Source of the DNA: Ottowia sp.
Lineage (GTDB): Bacteria; Pseudomonadota; Gammaproteobacteria; Burkholderiales; Burkholderiaceae_C
Length of the DNA stretch: 64,000 bases
Assembly (NCBI GenBank): GCA_023228705.1
Contig: JALOAS010000004.1
Location: 1-64,000, forward strand
Direction of reading: 5' to 3'
In this document: positions 8,929 to 17,277 of the stretch, one piece after another
Position numbering within the stretch: position 1 is the first letter of the stretch
Layout: each line of letters begins with the position of its first letter
Program-made: the position numbers and the translations under genes
The notes under the pieces: model-generated
Seen by the model: the letters and a program-made list of their open reading frames with translations, nothing else
What the model was told of the DNA's origin: nothing
Databases searched by the model: none

Positions 8929-10380
8929 ATGCCTGCTTCTGCACACCAGGACGACGCCATCACGGCGCTTGGCGCCTGCGCGCTGTCGGACGCCATCCAC
9001 GCCCGCCGCATGTCCTGCCACGAGGTCATGCAGGCCTACCTGGAGCGCATCCACCGGTTGAACCCCAGGTACCAGGCGCTGGTCTCGCTGCGCCCCGACA
9101 CGGAACTGCTGGCCGAGGCGCGCGCCTGCGACGCCGAGCTGGCGCGCGGCCAGCCGCGCGGCTGGATGCACGGCATGCCACAGGCGATCAAGGACCTGGC
9201 CGACGCCAGGGGCCTGCCCACCTCCGCCGGCTCACCCCTTGTCCAGGGCACGCTGCCGCAGCACGACGGGCTCATGGTCGCCCGCATGCGCGCGACAGGC
9301 TGCATCGTGATCGGCAAGACCAACGTGCCCGAGTTCGGCCTGGGCTCGCACACGTTCAACGCCGTGTTCGGCACCACCGCCAACGCCTACGACGACAGCA
9401 AGTCAGCCGGAGGCAGCAGCGGGGGCGCAGCCGCTGCCCTGGCGCTGCGGCTGCTGCCGGTGGCCGATGGCTCGGACTTCATGGGCAGCCTGCGCAACCC
9501 GGCGGCCTGGGCCAACTGCTTTGGCTTGCGGCCCAGCCAGGGCCGCGTGCCGCTGGAGCCGGCGCGCGACGCCTGGATCAGCCAGCTTGGCACCGAAGGC
9601 CCCATGGGGCGCAGCGTGCGCGACGTGGCGCAACTGCTTGGCACGCAGGCCGGCTACTCGCGTCATTCGCCGTTGTCGCTGGGCTCTTCCTTCAACGTTG
9701 CCGCCGCCACCCACGCTGCCGACCTCAAGCGCCTGCGCGTGGGCTGGCTGGGCAACCTGGACGGACACCTGGCCACGGAACCGGGCATCCTGGAGGCATG
9801 CGAGGACGCGCTGCACCGCCTTGAATCCGAAGGCGCGCTGGTCGAGCCCGCGCAACTGGCCATGGACGCCGAGCGCGTGTGGCGCGCCTGGCTGACCTGG
9901 CGCCAGGTGCTGGTCGGCGCCAGGCTGCGCCCGCTGCTGGCGCGCGAGGAAAACCGCAAGCTCATGAAGCCGGAGGCGCTGTGGGAATACGATCAGGGCC
10001 GCGATTGCAGCGCCGCAGACCTCATGGAGGCCAGCGTCGTGCGCACCGAGTTTCACGCCGCCATGCTCGGCTTGTTCCAGCGCTTTGACCTGCTTGCGCT
10101 GCCCACGGCGCAGGTCTGGCCCTTTGACAAGGCACGGCGCTGGCCCGACGCCATAGGCGAGCGCGCCATGGACACGTACCACCGCTGGATGGAAACGGTC
10201 ATCTACGCGACCTTCGGCGGGCTGCCCTGCGCCAGCGTGCCGGCCGGGTTCAACGCCGCCGGCCTGCCCACGGGAATGCAACTCATCGGCCCGCCACGCG
10301 CCGACGCAGCCGTGCTCCAGGCCGCTGCGACCTACGAGGCGCTCATTGCCGACCTGCTTGCCGCAACTCCGCCGGATTGA
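8929..10380 (+). CDS. amidase (amidase signature family)
   Basis: Amidase-signature hydrolase cleaving a carboxamide; the substrate is unknown. From the ATG at 8929 the product is 483 residues, usual for the family. The Ser-cisSer-Lys triad is visible: Lys88 in PQAIKDLADARGLPTSAGSP, the Gly/Ser-rich GGSSGG at 161-166, and the probable nucleophile Ser187 in GSDFMGSLRNPAAWANC. The residue two before the nucleophile is Met where Gly is usual, which may alter the pocket. The start is uncertain: no strong ribosome site precedes 8929, and the frame stays open to 8818. There are no GatB or GatC partners nearby, so a role in transamidation is unlikely. The gene converges with the methyltransferase. 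Confidence 0.88.
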   Translation: MPASAHQDDAITALGACALSDAIHARRMSCHEVMQAYLERIHRLNPRYQALVSLRPDTELLAEARACDAELARGQPRGWMHGMPQAIKDLADARGLPTSAGSPLVQGTLPQHDGLMVARMRATGCIVIGKTNVPEFGLGSHTFNAVFGTTANAYDDSKSAGGSSGGAAAALALRLLPVADGSDFMGSLRNPAAWANCFGLRPSQGRVPLEPARDAWISQLGTEGPMGRSVRDVAQLLGTQAGYSRHSPLSLGSSFNVAAATHAADLKRLRVGWLGNLDGHLATEPGILEACEDALHRLESEGALVEPAQLAMDAERVWRAWLTWRQVLVGARLRPLLAREENRKLMKPEALWEYDQGRDCSAADLMEASVVRTEFHAAMLGLFQRFDLLALPTAQVWPFDKARRWPDAIGERAMDTYHRWMETVIYATFGGLPCASVPAGFNAAGLPTGMQLIGPPRADAAVLQAAATYEALIADLLAATPPD

Positions 10381-10456
10381 GCCAGCCTTGTTGCTGGTGG
10401 CAGTAAACACCTGCAGCGCCGGCCCAGGAAAGGGCCCGATCTGCGCCCCTGCTTCT

Positions 10457-11293
10457 TCAGGACGCACCGGCCGGCTCCTGCAGGAAAACCAGCTCGTCGC
10501 CGTCGTGGCGCGCGCGCAGGACGGAAGCCGTGGTGCTGCCGGGGAGCTGGAACTCGAGCTCGAGCCGGTCGCCCTCAAGCCGCGCCTCAAATGACCGGGC
10601 CTCGCGGCCATCGACCCGGATGCGGCCCTTGAGCATCTGGTGGTCCTGCTCCAGCTCCAGCTCGTGCAGGTGGCCCTGTTCGTCATGCCATTCCCAGGAG
10701 CCGGCCACCTGCGCCGGCACGATCCACATGTAGATGTTGGCGTTGCCGCACTTGACGTGCGCATCCGGCGTCCAGTCGCCCATGCCAAACGCGTGCGAGA
10801 CGATGCGCGTGCCCGGACGCAGTTCCTGCTGCAGCCTGGGGCGCAACTCCAGGTTGACGCTGTCCAGCAGGTACAGGCAGACCACGGTCGCGTCGCTGAA
10901 ATCGGCTTCAAGCAGGTTGCCCTCCCTGAAATCGACCATGTGCTCGACGCGGCTGTTGCCCGCGTACTCCATGGCTTCGGCAATGCGCATGGGGTCCAGG
11001 TCTATGCCGACTGCGCGCGCGCCTCTTTGCATGGCGGCGGCCACAACGATACGGCCGTCGCCGCAACCCAGGTCGTACACGATGTCGTCCCCGTCTACGG
11101 CGGCCAGGTCCAGCATGGCGCGGATGACCCGGTCCTCGGTCGGGACAAAGGGAATGTCCAGGAAGAGATCGGGTGGTGGGTCGACGCCGTAATCGGCCAG
11201 CTCATGGTCGTCGAGCAGGCGCTCGGGGTCCTGGTCGCCGTCGAGCCCGTGGGGCCAGTTGCGCCATTCGTCGTCGTTGAAACGGTTGTCCAT
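10457..11293 (-). CDS. class I SAM-dependent methyltransferase
   Basis: Cytosolic methyltransferase of unknown substrate, 278 residues. Motif I, which binds the methionine part of SAM, is VYDLGCGDG at residues 72-80, and the following VGIDLDP holds the acidic residue for the ribose. The first ~40 residues are acidic (DDEWRNWPHGLDGDQDPE), and the C-terminal ~100 residues form a separate beta-rich section after the Rossmann fold (WIVPAQVAGSWEWHD onward). The start at 11293 has AGAGGAAG upstream. The frame stays open to 11530, but those codons are antisense to the ABC ATPase region. It lies 85 bp downstream of the ATPase gene on the same strand and may be the last gene of that unit. Confidence 0.85.
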   Translation of the reverse strand: MDNRFNDDEWRNWPHGLDGDQDPERLLDDHELADYGVDPPPDLFLDIPFVPTEDRVIRAMLDLAAVDGDDIVYDLGCGDGRIVVAAAMQRGARAVGIDLDPMRIAEAMEYAGNSRVEHMVDFREGNLLEADFSDATVVCLYLLDSVNLELRPRLQQELRPGTRIVSHAFGMGDWTPDAHVKCGNANIYMWIVPAQVAGSWEWHDEQGHLHELELEQDHQMLKGRIRVDGREARSFEARLEGDRLELEFQLPGSTTASVLRARHDGDELVFLQEPAGAS

Positions 11294-11378
11294 GACTTCC
11301 TCTGCCCGATCCGGCAGCCTGTCCGGACCGGAAAAATCCCGCCAGCGGAGCTTCTTCAGCCATGCCAAGCGGGCGTGC

Positions 11379-12221
11379 TCATTCGCGCCGCATGACAAAG
11401 CGCCGGACGTAGTCGTTGGCCGGCTGCGCAATGATGCCCTGCGGGCTGCCGGCCTGCTCGACGCGGCCCTCGCGCAGGATGACGATGTGGTCGCCCAGGC
11501 GCAGCGCTTCGGCGATGTCATGCGTGACAAAGACGATGGTCTTGTGCAGTTGCTGCTGCAGCTTGAGCAGCTCGTCCTGCATGTCGTAGCGGATGAGCGG
11601 GTCCAGCGCGGAAAAGGCCTCGTCCATGAGGATGATGCCGGCGTCTATGGCCAGCGCGCGCGCCAGGCCCACGCGCTGGCGCATGCCGCCCGACAGCTCA
11701 TCCGGGTAGCGCTTTTCATAGCCGGCCAGGTTGACCCGCTCCAGCCACTGGCCGGCCTTGGCCCGCGCCTGCGCCACCGGCTCGCCGCGCACGCGCAGGC
11801 CGAAGGCCACGTTGGCCAGCACGTCCAGGTGCGGCAGCAGCCCGAAGTTCTGGAACACCATGCTGATGGCATGGCGCCGCCATGCGCGCAGCTCGTCCAG
11901 GCTGAGGGCCAGCACGTTCTTGCCATCGACGCGGATTTCACCGGCCGAGGGATCGATGAGCCGGTTGATGTGCCGCACCAGCGTTGACTTGCCCGACCCG
12001 GACAGCCCCATGATGCAGGTGATGCGGTCGGCCGGGATGCGGGCATCGACGCCAGCCAGGCCCACGCTGGCGCCGGTCTGCTCCTGCACCTGCTCCTTGT
12101 CGACGCCGTCGCGCAGCAGCGCCAGCGCCCGGGCCTCCGCGGCAGCCGGTCCAAACACCTTGTAGATGCCGTGGATGCCGATCTTCACCGGGGTTTCGGT
12201 CTGCAGCGGCTGCGCGCTCAT
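11379..12221 (-). CDS. glycine betaine/proline-type ABC transporter ATP-binding protein
   Basis: ATPase of a quaternary-amine importer of the OpuA/ProU type. Walker A GLSGSGKST is at residues 72-80, the ABC signature LSGGM at 176-180, and Walker B ILMDE at 197-201 followed by AFSALDP. The N-terminal ~50 residues before the core (VFGPAAAEARALALLRDG) are a hallmark of ProV/OpuAA proteins. At 280 residues it is well short of the roughly 400 usual for ProV and lacks the C-terminal CBS tandem that senses ionic strength in OpuA. Its ATG overlaps the stop of the fused permease gene by 4 bp (ATGA), so translation is coupled. Confidence 0.92.
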   Translation of the reverse strand: MSAQPLQTETPVKIGIHGIYKVFGPAAAEARALALLRDGVDKEQVQEQTGASVGLAGVDARIPADRITCIMGLSGSGKSTLVRHINRLIDPSAGEIRVDGKNVLALSLDELRAWRRHAISMVFQNFGLLPHLDVLANVAFGLRVRGEPVAQARAKAGQWLERVNLAGYEKRYPDELSGGMRQRVGLARALAIDAGIILMDEAFSALDPLIRYDMQDELLKLQQQLHKTIVFVTHDIAEALRLGDHIVILREGRVEQAGSPQGIIAQPANDYVRRFVMRRE

Positions 12222-14206
12222 GCGCGGTTCCCCCGGTTGCGCGCGGCCCGGCGCTGGCGCGAGGTGCGGCCGTAGGCCTGCGTGATGCGGTCGATGACGA
12301 TGGCCAGGATGACGATGGCCACGCCCGCCTGCAGCCCGCGCCCCACGTCCAGCGTCTGGATGCCTGCCAGCACGTCCTCGCCCAGGCCGCGCGCGCCTAT
12401 CATGGACGCGACCACGACCATGGCCAGCGCCATCATCGTTGCCTGGTTGATGCCGGCCATGATGCTGGGACGCGCCAGCGGCAGCGTGACCCGGGTCAGC
12501 ATCTGCCAGCGCGTGACGCCAAAGGACTGCGCCGCCTCGGTGATGTCGCGGTCGACCTGGCGCAGCCCGAGCGTGGTCAGCCGCACCAGCGGCGGGATCG
12601 CGTAGACCACGGTGGCAAACAGCGCGGGCACCTTGCCCAGGCCGAACAGCATGAGGATGGGTACCAGGTAGACAAAGCTGGGCAGCGTCTGCATGGCGTC
12701 CATGATCGGGGTCACCACGCGCCGCAGCGTCCGGCTTTGCGCCGCCAGGATGCCCAGCGGCACGCCCAGGACGATGGTGATGGCGGTGGCCACCAGCATG
12801 AGCGCCAGCGTTTGCATGAGCGGCTGCCACAGGCCCACGGCACCGATCGCGTACAGCCCCGCCACGTAGAGCACCGTGGCCACGGGCTTGCGCGTGGCGT
12901 GCCAGGCCACGGCGGCAACCAGCGCCAGCAGCAGCCAGGGCGGAATCGCCTCCAGCCCGCGCTCCAGCGGCAGCAGCACGCTGTGCAGGATCAGGTTGCT
13001 CACCTTGCGCAAGCGGGTGCCGTAAGCGCTGACCACGTTCATCAACTGCTGGTTGACGATTTGCGCGGTGGACCAGTCGGGGAAAAAGCCGGATGCGGCG
13101 GTGGTCTTGTTTTCCCGCTTGCTGCCAGCGCCCGTGCCGCCGCCTGGCACCGTCGGTACCGATGCGGCGCCGGCATCGGACACATGCAAGAACGCATTGA
13201 TCTTGGCCACTGCCTCCTCATCGAACCAGGCGCGCCAGACCTCCGGATTTTCCTGCAGGAATTCCTGCGCCAGTTCCTTGCCACCCCGGTGCGTTTCGGT
13301 CATCTGGAGGATGACGCCATTGAGCAGTTCGGGCTCGACCTGCAGGCGCTTGAAGAAGCGGATCACCTGCGGATTCCTGTCGGCAAAGCCGGAGGTCACG
13401 GCCACGCCCAGGTGCGCCACCGGGAAATCCGACGCGCACATGTGGTCGCCACCGTTGAGGACGGTGTCCCAGCAGGCTGGGTCAAACGGCGCCTGCTCTA
13501 TCTTGGCAAAGTCGTACTTGGCCATCAGCCCGGCGGGCTGCCAGTAGTAAAAGAGGATGGGCACGCCGCGGTCAAAGGCCGAGCTGATCGCCGAATCCAG
13601 CGCTGCCCCCGTGCCGGCGCGGGAGTTGACGTAGTCGTCGGTCAGGTGATACAGCTCCAGCAGGCGGGTGTTGGTCTTCTCGCAGACCCAGCCGCGGGGG
13701 CAGTTGAGAAAGCGGCCCCTGGACGGCTCTTCCGGGTCGGGAAACAGCGCCTTGTAGCGCGGCAGGTCGCGCCAGCTCTTGAGGTCGGGCGCGGATGCCT
13801 CTATGCTGCGTTCCGGATCGCCGTGCACCACGTAGTCCGGGACGAACCAGCCCTGCGTTGCGCCGCCCTTCAGCGTATCGCCCACGACCTGCACCGTTCC
13901 ATCGTCAACGGCTTGCTGGATGATGGGCGCCCGGCCGGTCCACTGCTCGGCAATGATGTCTATGTCGCCCTGCGCCAGCGCCGTCTCCAGCGCCGCGGTG
14001 GTGCCGGGGACGACGTCGGTCTTGCAGTCAAAAGCCGCCTGCAGCAGGATCTGGATGAGATGCGTGGTGAAGTCGGCGCTTTCCCAGTCCTGCCCCGCCA
14101 GGCGGACCGGATCGCCGCCATTGCATGTGGCGGCGTGGGCCGCAACCGGCGGCAGCCCCAACCCCAGGGCAAGGGCAGCCGCGGTCAGTATGCGCTTGAG
14201 GTCCAT
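12218..14206 (-). CDS. fused substrate-binding protein and permease of a glycine betaine-type ABC importer
   Basis: A 662-residue two-domain protein. The N-terminus is a signal sequence (basic MDLKR, hydrophobic core, AHA cleavage near residue 25), then a ProX/OpuAC-type binding domain (about 26-340) with GQDWESADF and FYYWQPAGLMAKYDF. A low-complexity Gly/Ser linker follows (about 345-370). The C-terminal ~270 residues have about six membrane helices and the ProW-type coupling region (SFGVTRWQMLTRVTLPLARP, then SMIGARGLGEDVL). Fusion of receptor and translocator is known for some OpuA systems; here the receptor is N-terminal and exported. With the downstream ATPase it makes a complete importer from two genes. 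An uptake role in osmoprotection or catabolism is inferred. Confidence 0.9.
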   Translation of the reverse strand: MDLKRILTAAALALGLGLPPVAAHAATCNGGDPVRLAGQDWESADFTTHLIQILLQAAFDCKTDVVPGTTAALETALAQGDIDIIAEQWTGRAPIIQQAVDDGTVQVVGDTLKGGATQGWFVPDYVVHGDPERSIEASAPDLKSWRDLPRYKALFPDPEEPSRGRFLNCPRGWVCEKTNTRLLELYHLTDDYVNSRAGTGAALDSAISSAFDRGVPILFYYWQPAGLMAKYDFAKIEQAPFDPACWDTVLNGGDHMCASDFPVAHLGVAVTSGFADRNPQVIRFFKRLQVEPELLNGVILQMTETHRGGKELAQEFLQENPEVWRAWFDEEAVAKINAFLHVSDAGAASVPTVPGGGTGAGSKRENKTTAASGFFPDWSTAQIVNQQLMNVVSAYGTRLRKVSNLILHSVLLPLERGLEAIPPWLLLALVAAVAWHATRKPVATVLYVAGLYAIGAVGLWQPLMQTLALMLVATAITIVLGVPLGILAAQSRTLRRVVTPIMDAMQTLPSFVYLVPILMLFGLGKVPALFATVVYAIPPLVRLTTLGLRQVDRDITEAAQSFGVTRWQMLTRVTLPLARPSIMAGINQATMMALAMVVVASMIGARGLGEDVLAGIQTLDVGRGLQAGVAIVILAIVIDRITQAYGRTSRQRRAARNRGNRA

Positions 14207-14737
14207 CGTGGCTCTGCCGTCCGCTCACGCACCTGGAATCATGCTCCGGCCGCTGGCTGCGGCCACCACGCATGCGCGCTGCTGCCCAAACTGCCGCAGC
14301 CACGCCACAGTGTGCAGGTGTATGGAGCGAGGGTAACATGCACGTGCACCAAGGATGATGGCAAGCTGTGACAACGCGTGATCCACGTCCGTCCGCTGTC
14401 GCATGCCTGTTTGCAACAGCCAGCCTCATGTTCGCGCTACGCTTGTTATGAGACTGCCGGACAGATGGGGCCAGAAGCGGGCTGACCAGAAGGTGCAGCC
14501 ACGAGCCATGTTGCACACACGTTGAGCCTTTGTCCCAGGAGCCTGTCGGACTTTGGTCCAATCTACTGCGCCGGTGGGACAAGCGGTCCATTTTTGCCCG
14601 CTTGTCCCACTCGGTTGGCTTCGCCGCTCTGCGAGAACGCTACGATCGCCAAAGCACGACAGACTCCGAGGGAAGTGTGCGACACTCCCATCGACCCCAT
14701 GTCAGACGATCCTTGGGCTTTGGCCACCCCCAAAACA
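14207..14737. other. intergenic region carrying repeat copy 1
   Basis: About 530 bp between the divergent ABC importer and acoX genes. It holds a small dyad CTGTT-TGC-AACAG at 14407-14419, possibly an operator for the importer, and the palindromic repeat at 14538-14667. ORFs reading through the repeat into acoX lack ribosome sites. Confidence 0.5.
14538..14667. repeat. palindromic intergenic repeat, copy 1 (short form)
   Basis: 130-bp element whose ends are imperfect inverted repeats: GGAGCCTGTCGGACTTTGG at 14538-14556 and CCAAAGCACGACAGACTCC at 14649-14667. A perfect 13-bp hairpin (GTGGGACAAGCGG at 14574-14586, CCGCTTGTCCCAC at 14598-14610) lies inside. The same element occurs at 43225-43408 with 54 extra internal bases. 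It ends 71 bp before the acoX start. It has no coding capacity of its own, so it is a MITE- or REP-like element moved or copied in trans. Confidence 0.85.
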
Positions 14738-14738
14738 C

Positions 14739-15911
14739 ATGGACTACACCTCACTTGGCAACCGACACATAACAAGCTCAAACACGGCGATCAACAAGAC
14801 GAAGCCGCAAGCCGGCAGTGGCCACGCGCCCATCGTCGGCGTGGTCGCCAACCCCACATCTGCGCGTGATATCCGACGCGTTGTTGTCAATGCGGGCAAT
14901 CTTCAGCTTGCAGACAGGGTCAGCATCATGCTGCGCCTGCTGGCGGCGCTGGGCTCATGCGGCATCCGCAACGTCCTCATGATGCCCGACCGACATGGGC
15001 TTTGTGCCCTGCTGCAGCGCAACCTGGAGAGGGAACGTGCCTATGCGAAAGCCTCTGAACGCTGGCCCACGCTGACTCTACTCGACATGCCGGTGACTGG
15101 CACCGTGCAAGACAGTCAGCGCGCTTCCCGGCTCTTGCAACGCGCTGGAGCGGCAGCAACCATCGTCCTGGGTGGTGATGGCACGCATCGCGCTGTTGTG
15201 TCGGAATGCGCTGACGTCCCCATAGCCGGCTTGTCCACGGGTACCAACAACGCTTACCCGCAGACACATGAACCAACATCTGTCGGTCTGGCCGTCGGCT
15301 TGTACGCCAGCGGGCGCATACCCGCAGCCGTTGCACTTGTCACCAACAAGTGTCTGGACATACAGATCTTTCGCGCGGGCACACAAACCCTGCACGAGAT
15401 TGCACTGGTCGACGTGGCCGTGTTGCGCGATCCATTCATAGGGGCTGGTGCGATGTGGGACGCAGATGCCCTTGCTGCCCTGTATCTGAGTTTTTCCGAA
15501 CCGGATGCCGTCGGGCTGTCGTCCATAGGTGGTTTGCTGCAACCTGTCGGACGACGCGAGGCTGGCGGCCTGTACGTTGAGCTGGCGCCCTGCGACAGCA
15601 AGGGTGGCGCACCACCCAAATTCATGCTCATGGCCCCCATCGCCCCAGGCCTGTTGCGGCCCATCGGTATCCGGCACTGGCAACGCCTCGAAAACGGCGT
15701 CCCCGCAAAAATTCAACGCGGAAGCGGCGCCATTGCACTGGACGGTGAGCGTTCTATTGGCTTTGCCGCTGACGACACCATTCAGGCGACATTGCATGAA
15801 AACGCATTTTTGTCGGTGGACGTCAAGGCGTGCATGCGCTACGTGGCCACGCAGGGCATATTGCGCAATTTTTCATCTGATGGAGCAGTATCTGCGCCTG
15901 ATATGCCATAA
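14739..15911 (+). CDS. acoX: AcoX-like protein, ATP-NAD kinase fold
   Basis: Member of the NAD-kinase-like family that accompanies acetoin dehydrogenase genes. From the ATG at 14739 it has 390 residues. VVANPTSARDIRR opens the fold (residues ~35-47), GGDGT at 145-149 is the nucleotide-binding signature shared with NAD kinases, and STGTNNAYP follows as in AcoX. The exact biochemical role of AcoX is not established. It is convergent with the lipoyl-domain, E1-beta and E1-alpha genes, whereas acoX usually leads the operon on the same strand. No ribosome site is visible at 14739, so the start could be nearer the GVVANPTS segment. Third-position G+C is lower than in flanking genes. Confidence 0.8.
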   Translation: MDYTSLGNRHITSSNTAINKTKPQAGSGHAPIVGVVANPTSARDIRRVVVNAGNLQLADRVSIMLRLLAALGSCGIRNVLMMPDRHGLCALLQRNLERERAYAKASERWPTLTLLDMPVTGTVQDSQRASRLLQRAGAAATIVLGGDGTHRAVVSECADVPIAGLSTGTNNAYPQTHEPTSVGLAVGLYASGRIPAAVALVTNKCLDIQIFRAGTQTLHEIALVDVAVLRDPFIGAGAMWDADALAALYLSFSEPDAVGLSSIGGLLQPVGRREAGGLYVELAPCDSKGGAPPKFMLMAPIAPGLLRPIGIRHWQRLENGVPAKIQRGSGAIALDGERSIGFAADDTIQATLHENAFLSVDVKACMRYVATQGILRNFSSDGAVSAPDMP

Positions 15912-15955
15912 ACAGCCGATGTGAGCACGGCCGCAAAACGCAACCACCATCCAGT

Positions 15956-16186
15956 TTACTCAATCGTTGCAATCACCGCGCCCCGGTCGAGCACAGCGTC
16001 TTCGGATTCACGAATATGCAGCGTGCCAGACGCGGGTGCAGCGATTTCAAACTGGGATTTCTCAACCATGATCTCGACGATCATGTCTCCCTCCTTCACG
16101 ACCGTGCCATCGTCATACGCCCAAGACGTGATGACAGCCTGTGTATCATCGTCCCACAAATCGGTTGGAATTCTGACGTCTGCCAT
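15956..16186 (-). CDS. free-standing lipoyl (biotinyl-lipoyl) domain protein
   Basis: A 76-residue protein that is a single lipoyl domain and nothing else: RIPTDLWDDDTQAVITSW, then VKEGDMIVEIMVEKSQFEI, then the second half-barrel PASGTLHI with a final GAVIATIE. Lys43 in VEKSQ stands at the tip of the beta-turn where lipoate is attached in E2 proteins. No E3-binding or acyltransferase domain follows. The stop of the E1-beta gene is 3 bp upstream of this start, so translation is probably coupled. In a normal acetoin or 2-oxoacid dehydrogenase this domain is the N-terminal part of E2; here it would act as a mobile carrier for the two E1 subunits. Biotin as cofactor cannot be excluded. Confidence 0.85.
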   Translation of the reverse strand: MADVRIPTDLWDDDTQAVITSWAYDDGTVVKEGDMIVEIMVEKSQFEIAAPASGTLHIRESEDAVLDRGAVIATIE

Positions 16187-16189
16187 TGG

Positions 16190-17230
16190 TCACCGTTCCA
16201 TGCGCTGATAAGCAGCGATGATTTTGTCTGCCGACGGCAGCGCCCAATATTCCATCGACCGGCTATAGGGAATGGGAATGTCCGGAAATGCCACCCGTTG
16301 CGGGCTTGCCTTCAGGACCGAGATGTCACGCTCGGCAATGGTCGCAATGATCTCTCCCGTAATGCCATAGCTCTTGTAGTCTTCGTCAACGACGATGAGT
16401 CGGCCTGTTTTCTTGACAGACGCAAAGACATGGTCACGATCCAGAGGCACCAGTGAGCGCAAGTCGACCACCTCTGCACTGACGCCATCACTGGCCAATT
16501 TTTCGGCCGCCTGCAACGCCCAGTGTACTCCCATGCCAAGGCTGACGATGGTGATATCAACTCCTTCACGCACCGTCTTGGCCTTGCCGATTTCCACCGT
16601 GTACGGCTCTTCGGGACAAGCCACCGTAGCGCCTTTTTCGGTGCCAAGCCAGCCCATGCCCTGCAAGCGCTTGTGGAACATGTAGATAACCGGATTGGGA
16701 TCGCGTATGGCCGCCGTCATCAGGCCCTTGGCATCGTACGAATTGCTGGGCACCACCACTTTCATGCCGGGCAAGTGGGCAAAAGTACCGTACATGCACT
16801 GTGAGTGCTGGCCTCCGTCAGAATAGCCAGCACCAGTGGACGTCATGAGCACCATAGGGACATGTACGTTGCCGCCGGAAAAATAGCAGTTCTTTGCTGC
16901 TGCGTTGTAGATGATGTCCAGACACACGCCGACAAAGTCGGCAAACATGAGTTCAACCACTGGGCGCATGCCATCCATGGCCGCACCCACGGCAGCACCT
17001 ATGAATCCGGTCTCGGATATGGGCGTGTCGCGCACGCGCTCAGGACCGAATTCTTCGATCAGTCCACGGGTATTGCCAAAAACACCGCCAAGTGGTCCGA
17101 TGTCCTCGCCCATGACAAATACACGTTCATCGGTTCGCATTTCGTGCGCGATGGCGTCTGCCATGGCACGTGCGATCGTCAGCCTCTTGTGTGCCGTCTT
17201 GGCGGCTGTAATTGTTTCTGCTTCAGCCAT
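16190..17230 (-). CDS. acoB: thiamine-dependent dehydrogenase E1 component, beta subunit (acetoin dehydrogenase type)
   Basis: Beta half of a heterotetrameric thiamine-diphosphate E1 enzyme of the pyruvate/2-oxoisovalerate/acetoin dehydrogenase group, 346 residues, typical length. The N-terminal pyrimidine-binding domain is recognisable by VFVMGEDIGPLGGVFGNT, SETGFIGAAVGAA and GVCLDIIYN. The C-terminal transketolase-like domain carries DLRSLVPLDRDHV. The start at 17230 is preceded by AAGGAGA at good spacing. It lies 47 bp downstream of the alpha-subunit gene and 3 bp upstream of the lipoyl-domain gene, all on the minus strand as one operon. The acetoin assignment rests on the adjacent acoX; a branched-chain or other 2-oxoacid substrate is possible. 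Confidence 0.87.
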   Translation of the reverse strand: MAEAETITAAKTAHKRLTIARAMADAIAHEMRTDERVFVMGEDIGPLGGVFGNTRGLIEEFGPERVRDTPISETGFIGAAVGAAMDGMRPVVELMFADFVGVCLDIIYNAAAKNCYFSGGNVHVPMVLMTSTGAGYSDGGQHSQCMYGTFAHLPGMKVVVPSNSYDAKGLMTAAIRDPNPVIYMFHKRLQGMGWLGTEKGATVACPEEPYTVEIGKAKTVREGVDITIVSLGMGVHWALQAAEKLASDGVSAEVVDLRSLVPLDRDHVFASVKKTGRLIVVDEDYKSYGITGEIIATIAERDISVLKASPQRVAFPDIPIPYSRSMEYWALPSADKIIAAYQRMER

Positions 17231-17277
17231 GTGAAGTCTCCTTGATCAATAGGTACGATGCGAGATGGCGCAGACCG

